Source: Thermotogae bacterium (lineage in GTDB: Bacteria; Thermotogota; Thermotogae; Petrotogales; Petrotogaceae). Taken from it: 32,153 nt of DNA. Positions 17,061 to 24,328 of this stretch are shown here, in pieces. The stretch is taken from assembly GCA_022704305.1 (NCBI GenBank), contig JAKJGQ010000010.1:1-32153 (forward strand), in the 5' to 3' direction. The number at the start of each line of letters is the position of its first letter. Position 1 is the first letter of the stretch. The notes below the pieces were generated by a model. The model saw only the letters and a list, made by a program, of their open reading frames with translations, did not search any database and was not told the origin of the DNA. The translations under genes were made by a program, and so were the position numbers.

Positions 17061-17436
17061 TTTTTTTGCTCCTGTTTTTGCAGTCTTTACATATGCCCTC
17101 AAAATAAAGCGTATGGTCCAGGATCTCAAACTCAAGCTGTTGCATGATATACTCTGATAGCTTCTCTTCAAAACACATATCAAACCTGCTGAAAGATTTA
17201 CATTTCACACAGTATATATAATGAAAATGCCCGTTCCCATAGTAATAATAAGTAACCTTGTCCGAAAAAACCATTGTTTTTAGAATATTTTCGGATGTAA
17301 AAAAATTAAGATTCCTGTATATAGTTGAAAGATCGTAATTGAAGCCCAGCAGGCCGTTAAGCTTTTCAGCACTCAACGGCTCATCTGAGTTTTTAAAAAT
17401 ACTTAGTATTTCACGTCTTGCTCGGGTTAATTTTAT
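17053..17436 (-). CDS. Fur-family metal regulator (Zur-like) with a non-standard start
   Basis: A Fur-family regulator. The winged helix reads LTRARREILSIFKNSDEPLSAEKLNGLLGF...STIYRNLNFF, the metal region HFHYIYCVKC, and a structural zinc site is formed by CVKC with CKDC at the C terminus. Its place between znuA and znuC argues for a zinc sensor. The start is odd: in this frame there is no ATG or GTG, and the first TTG (17376) lies after helix 1. Homology extends back to about 17430 and a stop lies just upstream, inside znuA. The best candidates are ATA at 17436, five bases after GGTGA, giving 127 residues, or ATT at 17454. Coordinates here use the ATA. Either the gene uses a rare start codon or it makes a shortened protein. 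Confidence 0.75.
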   Translation of the reverse strand: MKLTRARREILSIFKNSDEPLSAEKLNGLLGFNYDLSTIYRNLNFFTSENILKTMVFSDKVTYYYYGNGHFHYIYCVKCKSFSRFDMCFEEKLSEYIMQQLEFEILDHTLYFEGICKDCKNRSKKNG

Positions 17437-17444
17437 TTTATCAC

Positions 17445-18341
17445 CTACTTCAATTTCATAATTTGATCAAAATTATACTGATACAGGTCTGTTATGGTTT
17501 TCATGGACGAGTTACCCAAGGGATCAAGCATTCCTATCTTAAGTCCGGCAGAAGCTGCTATTGCTTTGGCAGCCCTATCGCTTAGTTGAGGCTCTATGAA
17601 AATCACATTTGCATTTTCTACCTTAGCCTTATCGATTATATCCTTCATCTGTGAAGGAGTAGGATCTATTCCAGGAGAAAGCTGAACTACACCTGCAATT
17701 TTAAAACCATATCTTTGAGCAAAGTATGGAAAAGAGTTATGGAATGTAAAAAAAGATATGTTTAATTCTTTTGAACTAGAAAGAAACTGCTGATCCTGTG
17801 CTTTAACTTTCTGAATAAGTTTCTGCGCATTCGCTTCATAAAGAGTTTTGGACTTAGGATTTACCTTTGAAAGCTCAGCAGTAATTGCGGGTATCATATA
17901 ATTATACATCAAATAAGGACTGGTCCAAACATGAGGATTTACTCCAGAATGAACATGACCATTTTCCTTGTGGTCTTCGCTTTCTTCATCATGATCTTCC
18001 TCTTCTTCAACAGACAGCTCATCCTGTTTGATACTTTGAGCCACATATAAAACCGGTATCTTCTTCTGTTGCAAAGAAACAAGGACTTTTTCAATGAAAA
18101 CCTCCACATCAAGCCCGTTTACAATCAAAATATCTGATTCATAAAGGTTCTTCATGTTCTCAACGGTCAGAGCATAGGTGTGAGGGCTTTTGCCCTGCGG
18201 TATGATAAGATTTACATTATCGTTTTGACCTGCAATCTCTCTGACAGCAAGGTAATATGGGTAAATAGATACGGATATGTTTATGGAAAAAACTGAAAGT
18301 ACTGTTGTTAATACCATAAAAAGAATCCAGAATTTTTTCAT
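17445..18341 (-). CDS. znuA: Zinc-binding protein of the ABC importer (periplasmic)
   Basis: A 298-residue cluster A-I metal-binding protein. It has a signal peptide (about 1-20) without a lipobox cysteine. Likely metal ligands are His54 (GKSPHTYAL), His137 (GVNPHVWTSP), His201 (FFTFHNSFPYF) and Asp273 (GMLDPLG). An acidic, histidine-containing loop at about 112-131 (EEEEDHDEE, EDHKENGHVH) is typical of zinc-specific members and may pass zinc to the site. It is the first gene of the operon, followed closely by the Fur-like gene, whose reading frame begins inside its last codons. GGAGGAG precedes the ATG. A palindromic operator lies 23 bases upstream. Confidence 0.92.
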   Translation of the reverse strand: MKKFWILFMVLTTVLSVFSINISVSIYPYYLAVREIAGQNDNVNLIIPQGKSPHTYALTVENMKNLYESDILIVNGLDVEVFIEKVLVSLQQKKIPVLYVAQSIKQDELSVEEEEDHDEESEDHKENGHVHSGVNPHVWTSPYLMYNYMIPAITAELSKVNPKSKTLYEANAQKLIQKVKAQDQQFLSSSKELNISFFTFHNSFPYFAQRYGFKIAGVVQLSPGIDPTPSQMKDIIDKAKVENANVIFIEPQLSDRAAKAIAASAGLKIGMLDPLGNSSMKTITDLYQYNFDQIMKLK

Positions 18342-18363
18342 GTTCTCCTCCTTATGAAAACAA

Positions 18364-18388
18364 TTTGCAAATGCAATTGATTTGCAAA
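18364..18388 (-). promoter_or_regulatory. Palindromic operator of the zinc operon
   Basis: A perfect 9-bp inverted repeat, TTTGCAAAT-N7-ATTTGCAAA, lies between the znuA start and a TATACT -10-like element on the minus strand (18395-18390). Position and symmetry suit a dimeric Fur-family repressor, probably the Zur-like protein of the same operon. The sequence differs from the Bacillus Zur box (TCGTAAT-N-ATTACGA), so the assignment is by position only. Confidence 0.6.
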
Positions 18389-18452
18389 AAGTATATTATC
18401 AGACTAAAGTAACTTTAAAATGAAGCAAAAGTTTCAAATCAGCTTATGTTCA

Positions 18453-18481
18453 AAGACAAATTTTTCTTATTGTAGTATAAT
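18453..18481 (+). promoter_or_regulatory. Promoter of the phosphatase-like gene
   Basis: AAGACA (18453-18458) and TATAAT (18476-18481) are spaced by 17 bases and lie about 35 bases before the start codon at 18516. The zinc operator is about 65 bases further upstream, so the two divergent units need not share control. Confidence 0.55.
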
Positions 18482-18515
18482 ATCCTTACATATCATAAAT
18501 TCGGGAGGGATTATT

Positions 18516-19598
18516 TTGAAAAAAAACGTTTTGAAATCCATAACTGTATTTATTTTTATTACTCTTTTTTCAACAGTAATTTTCGCTGCTGGAACTCAAG
18601 GTTTTTCCGGAAATGTAGCCGAGATAGACAAGTACGGGAATGTACGACTTGACGTGACGGAAGAAGCTGTAAAGCTTTCTGGAGTGGAGGTAGGAGACAT
18701 TCTTGAAGTCAAGTTTAACGATAAAACTCTTATCCTTCCTTTTGCTACGGCATACGGAGATGTCGATAGATCATCCGCTCTTTTACGATTAAATAAAGGA
18801 TTTGTTCAGATGGCTATTAACTACGGTAACTTTGCAACATTTTTCTCAGTTGCACTAAACAATACCGTAACCGTTTCTGTTCTTGAAAAGGGAACTTATA
18901 AGGCTCAAATTGAATTAAGAAAACTTGTAAAATCGGAGGAACGCAAGGACTATCCATCAGATCAGGCTTTTGCGAATTTCAGAGAAATTTCTTTAGGATG
19001 GATAAAACCCGGTATTCTTTTCAGGACATCACATCCATCGGTAGCAGATTCAAGATCGTCCTACGTTGCTGCTTTTGTAGAGGAATATCAGATACAAACC
19101 ATAATCAATCTTGCTGACACACAGGCTGAACTGCAGGAAAACCTTAAAAATTCAAAGTACTATGAAGATCTCTATAATAAAGGGTCTGTAATAGCTCTTG
19201 GAATGGGAGTAGACCTTCTTTCAAAAGACTTTGCGGCAAAATTAAAAACTGCCTTTGAGTTTATGATAGAACACAGAGGTCCTTACGCCATACATTGTCT
19301 TGAAGGCAAAGACAGAGCCGGAATAGTATCAGCAATACTTGAAGGACTCATGGGGGCAACCGTTGATGAAATCGTTAACGATTATATGATAACCTATGAA
19401 AACTACTACTCCATGGTAAAAGGAACCGAAAGATACGACCTCATAGCAAAGATCATGACTGACCAGCTGAAAGAGATGAACAGCAACAAACCGGTAACTG
19501 ATCTTAATTTGAGATCCGTAATGTTTCTGTACCTAAAGAACACTGTAGGACTTTCAGATGAACAGATAGCACTTCTCAGAACAAGAATTTCAGAGTAA
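18516..19598 (+). CDS. Exported tyrosine-phosphatase-like protein with N-terminal beta domain
   Basis: A 360-residue protein with a signal peptide (about 1-25, ending TVIFAAG) and no lipobox. Residues ~28-140 form a beta-rich domain that resembles the C-terminal domain of SAM-hydroxide adenosyltransferases (GNVAEIDKYGNVRLDV, then GDILEVKF and LPFATAYGDV); this likeness is tentative. From ~150 the protein resembles the Y_phosphatase3/PTP family: LGWIKPGILFRTSHP, then IINLADTQAEL, and the P-loop HCLEGKDRAG with nucleophile Cys261 and Arg267. It should be a phosphatase acting outside the cytoplasm, on phosphotyrosine, phosphoinositide-like or other phosphate esters. TTG at 18516 is chosen because GGGAGG precedes it and the signal peptide begins there; an ATG at 18420 would bury it. 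Confidence 0.78.
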   Translation: MKKNVLKSITVFIFITLFSTVIFAAGTQGFSGNVAEIDKYGNVRLDVTEEAVKLSGVEVGDILEVKFNDKTLILPFATAYGDVDRSSALLRLNKGFVQMAINYGNFATFFSVALNNTVTVSVLEKGTYKAQIELRKLVKSEERKDYPSDQAFANFREISLGWIKPGILFRTSHPSVADSRSSYVAAFVEEYQIQTIINLADTQAELQENLKNSKYYEDLYNKGSVIALGMGVDLLSKDFAAKLKTAFEFMIEHRGPYAIHCLEGKDRAGIVSAILEGLMGATVDEIVNDYMITYENYYSMVKGTERYDLIAKIMTDQLKEMNSNKPVTDLNLRSVMFLYLKNTVGLSDEQIALLRTRISE

Positions 19599-19611
19599 CT
19601 TATCTTATTAG

Positions 19612-19642
19612 CTGCCTGCGTAATTACGTAGGCAGTTTTTTT
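19612..19642 (+). terminator. Terminator after the phosphatase gene
   Basis: CTGCCTGCGT faces ACGTAGGCAG with one G-T pair and a four-base loop (AATT), followed by TTTTTTT. It is a standard Rho-independent terminator 13 bases after the stop codon. Confidence 0.88.
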
Positions 19643-20098
19643 ATTAAAAATCACATTATTATGTTAAATCCTTCAATATATATGTGATAATTATTTTTTT
19701 CGTCAGGAAAAGCTAATTTTAAGATATTTTCGTAAATAAATGCATTTAAAATCAAAAAAGTCTTTTTTAAATTGTGCGTTTTATAACAAATCAGTAAATA
19801 ATTAAAGGGTTAAGAAACAAAACTATGAATTCCCAGCGTAAAACTTAACCATAAAATAATTTTTCAGTGTATTTTTTTCAGAAATAAGTGGTAGAATTGT
19901 GTTGAAAATAAAAAAGTGAAATAAAACACTTTTATACTTTTACTATGAAGTGAAAATAATAACTTCATTTTTATAAAACTTATATTTTCTAGCTTCTATA
20001 AGTACCTGAAAAAAAATTACAGTATAAGTGGCAAGGAAAAATTGAAAAAAAGTATAATCCAAGTGATAAAAAGAACTTAAAAACGGGAGATGATTCTA
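19643..20098 (+). promoter_or_regulatory. Long AT-rich leader of the 4-hydroxybutyrate operon
   Basis: About 450 bases without a gene before a highly structured catabolic operon. A TATAAT at 20053-20058, 41 bases before the start codon, is the best -10 candidate, but no good -35 fits (TGGCAA at 18-base spacing is weak), so an activator may be needed. Two short hairpins lie upstream (listed separately). The rest is very AT-rich with no ORF, tRNA or recognised RNA. Confidence 0.45.
19912..19968. repeat. Two adjacent inverted repeats upstream of the dehydratase gene
   Basis: AAAAGTG (19912-19918) faces CACTTTT (19927-19933) across 8 bases, and ATGAAGT (19945-19951) faces ACTTCAT (19962-19968) across 10 bases. 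Neither is followed by a T run suited to termination. They may be protein-binding sites or RNA hairpins; the sequence does not match a regulator site I recognise. Confidence 0.45.
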
Positions 20099-21565
20099 AT
20101 GGCATTGATGACACCTGAGCAGTATGTTGAGAGTTTGAGAAAGCTTAATCTGAAGGTTTACCTTTTCGGAGAGTTGATAGAAAATCCTGTAGATCATCCG
20201 ATAATAAGACCTTCGCTAAACTCTGTGGCAAAAACATACGAGCTGGCCCAGATGGATGAGTACAAAGAGCTTATGACGGCAAAGTCCAATCTTACCGGTG
20301 AAACTGTCAACAGATTCTGTCATCTTCACCAGAGCACTGAAGATCTCAAGAATAAAGTAAAAATGCAAAGACTTTTGGGTCAGAAAACAGCTGCCTGTTT
20401 TCAGAGATGCGTTGGAATGGATGCTTTTAATGCACTTTACTCAACAACATATGAAACTGATGAAAAATACGGTACTACTTATCATAAAAATTTTATTGAG
20501 TATATGAAGTATGTACAGACAAACGATCTGACCGTCGATGGAGCAATGACAGACCCTAAAGGCGACAGGGGACTTGCACCTTCAGAACAGCAGGATCCGG
20601 ATCTTTACCTGCGAATTGTTGAAAGAAGGAAGGACGGTATTATTGTCAGAGGAGCAAAAGCTCATCAGACAGGTGCGGTTAATTCTCATGAACACCTTAT
20701 AATGCCTACATGTTCTATGAGAGAAGAGGATAAAGACTACGCTGTGGCTTTTTCTGTTCCAAGCGATGCACCAGGTGTATTTATGATTTATGGAAGACAA
20801 TCTTGCGACACCAGAAAGCTTGAAAATTCTTCTATTGACGTTGGAAACAGCACTTATGGCGGTCATGAGGCATTGGTAGTATTTGACGATGTTTTTGTAC
20901 CTAATGACAGGATTTTCTTATGCGGTGAGTATGATTTTGCCGGAATGCTTGTGGAAAGATTCGCTGGTTACCATAGACAGTCCTACGGAGGATGTAAGGT
21001 TGGAGTTGGAGACGTTCTGATAGGAGCAGCGGCACTCGCAGCAGATTATAACGGTGTCCCAAAGGCAAGTCATATAAAAGATAAACTGATCGAGATGATT
21101 CATCTTAATGAAACACTTTACAGTTGTGGTATCGCCTGTTCAACAGAAGGGAAGAAAACTAAAGCCGGAAATTACCAGATAGATCTTCTGCTGGCCAATA
21201 TCTGTAAGCAGAACGTTACCAGACTGCCGTATGAGATTGCCAGACTTGCAGAGGACATAGCAGGCGGTCTTATGGTTACAATGCCTTCTGAAAAAGATCT
21301 TAACAGTCCTGAAATAGGAAAATATGTGGAAAAGTACCTTAAAGGCAGCTCGAAAGTATCTACAAAAAACAGAATGCGAGTACTTCGCCTTATCGAAAAT
21401 ATGACACTTGGAACAGCAGCAGTAGGTTACAGGACAGAATCAATGCACGGTGCAGGTTCACCTCAGGCACAGAGGATCATGATATCAAGACAGGCAGATC
21501 TAGAGCAGAAGAAGAATCTTGCGAAAGTAATAGCAAAAGTAGACGAATCCGAAAATAAAAAATGA
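20099..21565 (+). CDS. abfD: 4-Hydroxybutyryl-CoA dehydratase
   Basis: A 488-residue [4Fe-4S]/FAD enzyme converting 4-hydroxybutyryl-CoA to crotonyl-CoA, with expected vinylacetyl-CoA isomerase activity. The sequence follows the Clostridium aminobutyricum enzyme closely along its whole length. The unusual cluster ligands are present: Cys100 and Cys104 (AACFQRCVGMDAF), His292 and Cys299 (GYHRQSYGGC). Other conserved stretches are MTDPKGDRGLAPS, AKAHQTGAVNSHEH, FMIYGRQSCDTRK and SMHGAGSPQAQRIM. The enzyme is cytoplasmic, works as a tetramer in known cases and is oxygen-sensitive. I use the ATG at 20099 because GGGAG lies at a good distance; the ATG at 20090 is almost on top of it. It opens the operon and is followed after 10 bases by a NifU-like gene. 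Confidence 0.96.
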   Translation: MALMTPEQYVESLRKLNLKVYLFGELIENPVDHPIIRPSLNSVAKTYELAQMDEYKELMTAKSNLTGETVNRFCHLHQSTEDLKNKVKMQRLLGQKTAACFQRCVGMDAFNALYSTTYETDEKYGTTYHKNFIEYMKYVQTNDLTVDGAMTDPKGDRGLAPSEQQDPDLYLRIVERRKDGIIVRGAKAHQTGAVNSHEHLIMPTCSMREEDKDYAVAFSVPSDAPGVFMIYGRQSCDTRKLENSSIDVGNSTYGGHEALVVFDDVFVPNDRIFLCGEYDFAGMLVERFAGYHRQSYGGCKVGVGDVLIGAAALAADYNGVPKASHIKDKLIEMIHLNETLYSCGIACSTEGKKTKAGNYQIDLLLANICKQNVTRLPYEIARLAEDIAGGLMVTMPSEKDLNSPEIGKYVEKYLKGSSKVSTKNRMRVLRLIENMTLGTAAVGYRTESMHGAGSPQAQRIMISRQADLEQKKNLAKVIAKVDESENKK

Positions 21566-21575
21566 AGTGACTTTT

Positions 21576-21863
21576 ATGAGCAGCCCAACTTTCGATTTAG
21601 TAAAAGAAATAATCGACATTAAGATAAAACCTCTAGTACAAGAGCATGGCGGAGGAATTGAACTCAAAAGTGTTCAGGGCGGTACCGTTTATATCAAGCT
21701 ACTGGGAGCTTGTAGGAACTGCCCTTCCGCCCAGCTTACCGTTGAAAACCACATCAAAAGAATACTGATACAGCACTTTCCCAATATAGAAAAAGTTGCT
21801 GTAACGGATAACATAAGCAGCGATCTTATGGATATGGCTAGGAAAATTCTATCTCATGCATAA
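21576..21863 (+). CDS. NifU-type iron-sulfur scaffold domain protein
   Basis: A 95-residue protein consisting only of the NifU C-terminal (Nfu) domain. It has VKEIIDIKIKPLVQEHGGGIELKSV, then GACRNCPSAQLTVENHI with the cluster-binding CxxC (Cys46 and Cys49), then the helical tail. Nfu domains hold or pass on [4Fe-4S] clusters. The gene sits between the dehydratase and the CoA-transferase, with only 10 and 27 bases on either side, so it is in the operon. The dehydratase is the only Fe-S enzyme encoded there, so delivery or repair of its cluster is a sensible inference. ATG 21576 follows AAGTGA; GTG 21567 in the same frame is possible. Confidence 0.85.
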   Translation: MSSPTFDLVKEIIDIKIKPLVQEHGGGIELKSVQGGTVYIKLLGACRNCPSAQLTVENHIKRILIQHFPNIEKVAVTDNISSDLMDMARKILSHA

Positions 21864-21890
21864 TACTTTTTGATAAGGAGCGGCTAAAGT

Positions 21891-23183
21891 ATGGATCTTA
21901 AACAGTTATACAAGGAAAAAACAGTATCGGCTGAGGAAGCTGCTTTTAAAATACCTTCCGGTTCAAGAGTTGTTCTTGCGCATGCAGCAGGAGTTCCAAC
22001 TGCAGTAATCAACAGTATGACAGCCAACAAAAGCAGATACAAGGATGTCGAAATAGTCCATCTTTTATGTCTTAATGATGCTCCCTATACGAGCAGCGAC
22101 TGTGAAGGACATTTCAGACACAATGCACTTTTCGTTGGTGGAAATACCAGAAATGCTGTTTCAAAAAACAAAGCAGATTATACGCCATGCTTTTTTTATG
22201 AGATTCCAAAACTTTTTTCAAGCGGCAAAATGCCTGTTGATGTTGCCATAATAAACGTAAGCAGACCGGACAAGTATGGTTATTGCAGTTATGGGGTGTC
22301 TTGCGATTATACTAAACCAGCTGCTGAAAACGCAAGAATAGTAATTGCTGAAGTAAACGATAAAATGCCTACAGTAATGGGAGATAACTTTATCCATATA
22401 AGCAATATAGATTATATAGTAGAAACCTCAAAAGAGCCTGCTGTTCTGGAACCGGCAGAGATAGGACAGACAGAAAAAGCAATCGGTGAGAACTGCGCTG
22501 CTCTTATAGAAGATGGTTCAACATTACAGTTAGGAATAGGAGCCATTCCTGATGCAGTACTGCTTTTTCTGAAAAACAAAAGGGATCTAGGCATACACAG
22601 CGAAATGGTTTCCGACGGAGTATTAGAACTGGTTGAGGCAGGCGTTATAACAAACAAAAATAAAACTATTCATAAAGGTAAGATGATTGCAACTTTTCTC
22701 ATGGGTAGCAAGAGACTTTACGATTTTGTCGATAAAAATCCGATGATTGAACTTTATCCTGTTGATTATGTAAATAATCCATTGGTGATAATGCAAAACA
22801 GAAAGATGGTCTCAATAAACTCGTGTCTTCAGGTAGACCTTATGGGACAGATCGCATCTGAGAGCATAGGACTCAAACAGTTCAGCGGAGTAGGCGGACA
22901 GGTGGATTATGTAAGAGGAGCAAGCATGTCAGAAGATGGAAAGTCAATAATTGCCATGCCGTCTACTGCATGTGACGGAAAGGTATCAAGAATTGTACCT
23001 TTTCTTTCACAGGGAAGTGCCGTTACAACTTCAAGAAACGATGTGCATTATGTTGTAACTGAATACGGAGTTGCTGATCTATGGGGAAAGACTCTCAGAA
23101 AACGTGCTGAAGCCTTAATAGAGATAGCTCACCCATATTTCAGACAAAGTCTGACAGAAGAATACGAAAAAAGATTTTCATAA
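21891..23183 (+). CDS. abfT: 4-Hydroxybutyrate CoA-transferase
   Basis: A 430-residue family I CoA-transferase that moves CoA from acetyl-CoA or butyryl-CoA to 4-hydroxybutyrate. The catalytic glutamate is Glu238 in LGIHSEMVSDG, the position known for the Clostridium aminobutyricum enzyme. Further landmarks are LQLGIGAIPDAVL, FSGVGGQVDYVRGA and VTEYGVADLWGKTLRKRAEALI. It belongs to the 4-hydroxybutyrate/acetate CoA-transferase (Cat2) subgroup, and its neighbours on both sides act on the same metabolite. GATAAGGAGC lies upstream of the ATG. Confidence 0.94.
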   Translation: MDLKQLYKEKTVSAEEAAFKIPSGSRVVLAHAAGVPTAVINSMTANKSRYKDVEIVHLLCLNDAPYTSSDCEGHFRHNALFVGGNTRNAVSKNKADYTPCFFYEIPKLFSSGKMPVDVAIINVSRPDKYGYCSYGVSCDYTKPAAENARIVIAEVNDKMPTVMGDNFIHISNIDYIVETSKEPAVLEPAEIGQTEKAIGENCAALIEDGSTLQLGIGAIPDAVLLFLKNKRDLGIHSEMVSDGVLELVEAGVITNKNKTIHKGKMIATFLMGSKRLYDFVDKNPMIELYPVDYVNNPLVIMQNRKMVSINSCLQVDLMGQIASESIGLKQFSGVGGQVDYVRGASMSEDGKSIIAMPSTACDGKVSRIVPFLSQGSAVTTSRNDVHYVVTEYGVADLWGKTLRKRAEALIEIAHPYFRQSLTEEYEKRFS

Positions 23184-23197
23184 AAAGGGATGATAGC

Positions 23198-24313
23198 ATG
23201 GAGCTTTTCAAGCTAGGCAGCAAGATCTTTAAATACGACACATTCAATGACTTTGTGCATGAATTTAAAATAGAAAGTACTGATCTCATAATAACCAATC
23301 AGTTCATATATGATCCGATTATAAAGGAGTCAGACGCAAAGTGTAATGTAATATTTCAAGAAAGATACGGAAATGGTGAACCTTCAGATGAAATGATGAA
23401 CGGTATTCTGAACGAAGCAAAAAAATATGATTTTAAAAGAATAATTGCTATCGGCGGAGGTACTGTTATAGATATCGCTAAGATCCTTGTTCTCAAAGAT
23501 ATTGTTGACGTAAAGGATGCTTTTGAAAGAAAAGTTCCTCTCCTAAAGGGAAAAACTCTTATAGCAGTTCCTACTACCTGCGGTACCGGAACCGAGGTTA
23601 CAAATATTTCTATCGCCGAAATAAAATCAAAAAAAACTAAGATGGGGCTTGCAGTTCCTGAATTGTTTCCAGATGCGGCAGTTCTTATCCCTGAGTTTTT
23701 GAAAAATCTTCCTTATAAATTTTATATGTATAGCTCTATTGATGCTCTTATTCATGCGACCGAATCATATCTTTCACCAAAAGCAAATACATATACCAAG
23801 CTTTATGCTGTGAAAGCAATAGAAACCATACTTGATATCTATATTAATATGAAAAAGTTTGGCGAAGAGTACAGATTTGAAAGGCTTGAAGATATTCTGG
23901 TTGCAAGTAACTGCGCAGGAATAGCTTTTTCCAATACTGGAGTAGGAGCCGTGCATGCACTTTCTTATCCTATAGGGGGAAATTATCATGTCCCTCACGG
24001 ACTTTCTAACTATCTTTTCTTTACAGAGATATTTAAGCTTTATGTAAAAAAGAATCCTTCAGGAACGATAAAGGAACTGAACAGAATACTTTCTGGTATT
24101 CTAGATTGTGATACTTTTGACGTATACGATAAACTTGAAATGCTTTTGGGAAAACTTTTGCAGAAAGAAAGGCTTTCTTCTTACGGAATGAAGGAACGCG
24201 AGGTTGAAGAGTTTGCAAAGAGTGTTATAGCCAATCAGCAAAGGCTTCTTGCTAACAACTATGTTCCTCTTTCCGATAAAGAGATAGAAAACATATACAG
24301 AATATTATTATAA
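23198..24313 (+). CDS. 4hbD: 4-Hydroxybutyrate dehydrogenase (iron-type alcohol dehydrogenase)
   Basis: A 371-residue group III metal-dependent alcohol dehydrogenase that interconverts succinate semialdehyde and 4-hydroxybutyrate with NAD(H). The nucleotide motif is IAIGGGTVIDIAK (83-95), PTTCGTGTEVTN follows, and the metal ligands are Asp182, His186, His253 and His267 (IDALIHATESY and AVHALSYPIGGNYHVPHG), with the 4- and 14-residue spacings of the family. The sequence is close to the Clostridium kluyveri 4hbD product from end to end. It lies 14 bases after the CoA-transferase gene. Confidence 0.94.
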   Translation: MELFKLGSKIFKYDTFNDFVHEFKIESTDLIITNQFIYDPIIKESDAKCNVIFQERYGNGEPSDEMMNGILNEAKKYDFKRIIAIGGGTVIDIAKILVLKDIVDVKDAFERKVPLLKGKTLIAVPTTCGTGTEVTNISIAEIKSKKTKMGLAVPELFPDAAVLIPEFLKNLPYKFYMYSSIDALIHATESYLSPKANTYTKLYAVKAIETILDIYINMKKFGEEYRFERLEDILVASNCAGIAFSNTGVGAVHALSYPIGGNYHVPHGLSNYLFFTEIFKLYVKKNPSGTIKELNRILSGILDCDTFDVYDKLEMLLGKLLQKERLSSYGMKEREVEEFAKSVIANQQRLLANNYVPLSDKEIENIYRILL

Positions 24314-24328
24314 CGGAGGAAAATGAAT

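Noticed and set aside
17061-17183. Longer N terminus for znuC
   Set aside because: The extra residues are out-of-frame translation of the Fur-like gene; MDKKTAICVNNLNYK at 17060 matches the family start.
18420-18515. Earlier ATG for the phosphatase gene
   Set aside because: It would bury the signal peptide and overlaps the predicted promoter; the TTG at 18516 has a GGGAGG site.
20029-20046. Possible sigma-54 promoter (TGGCAAG...TTG)
   Set aside because: The spacing between the GG and the second element is two bases too long and the GC of the -12 element is missing.
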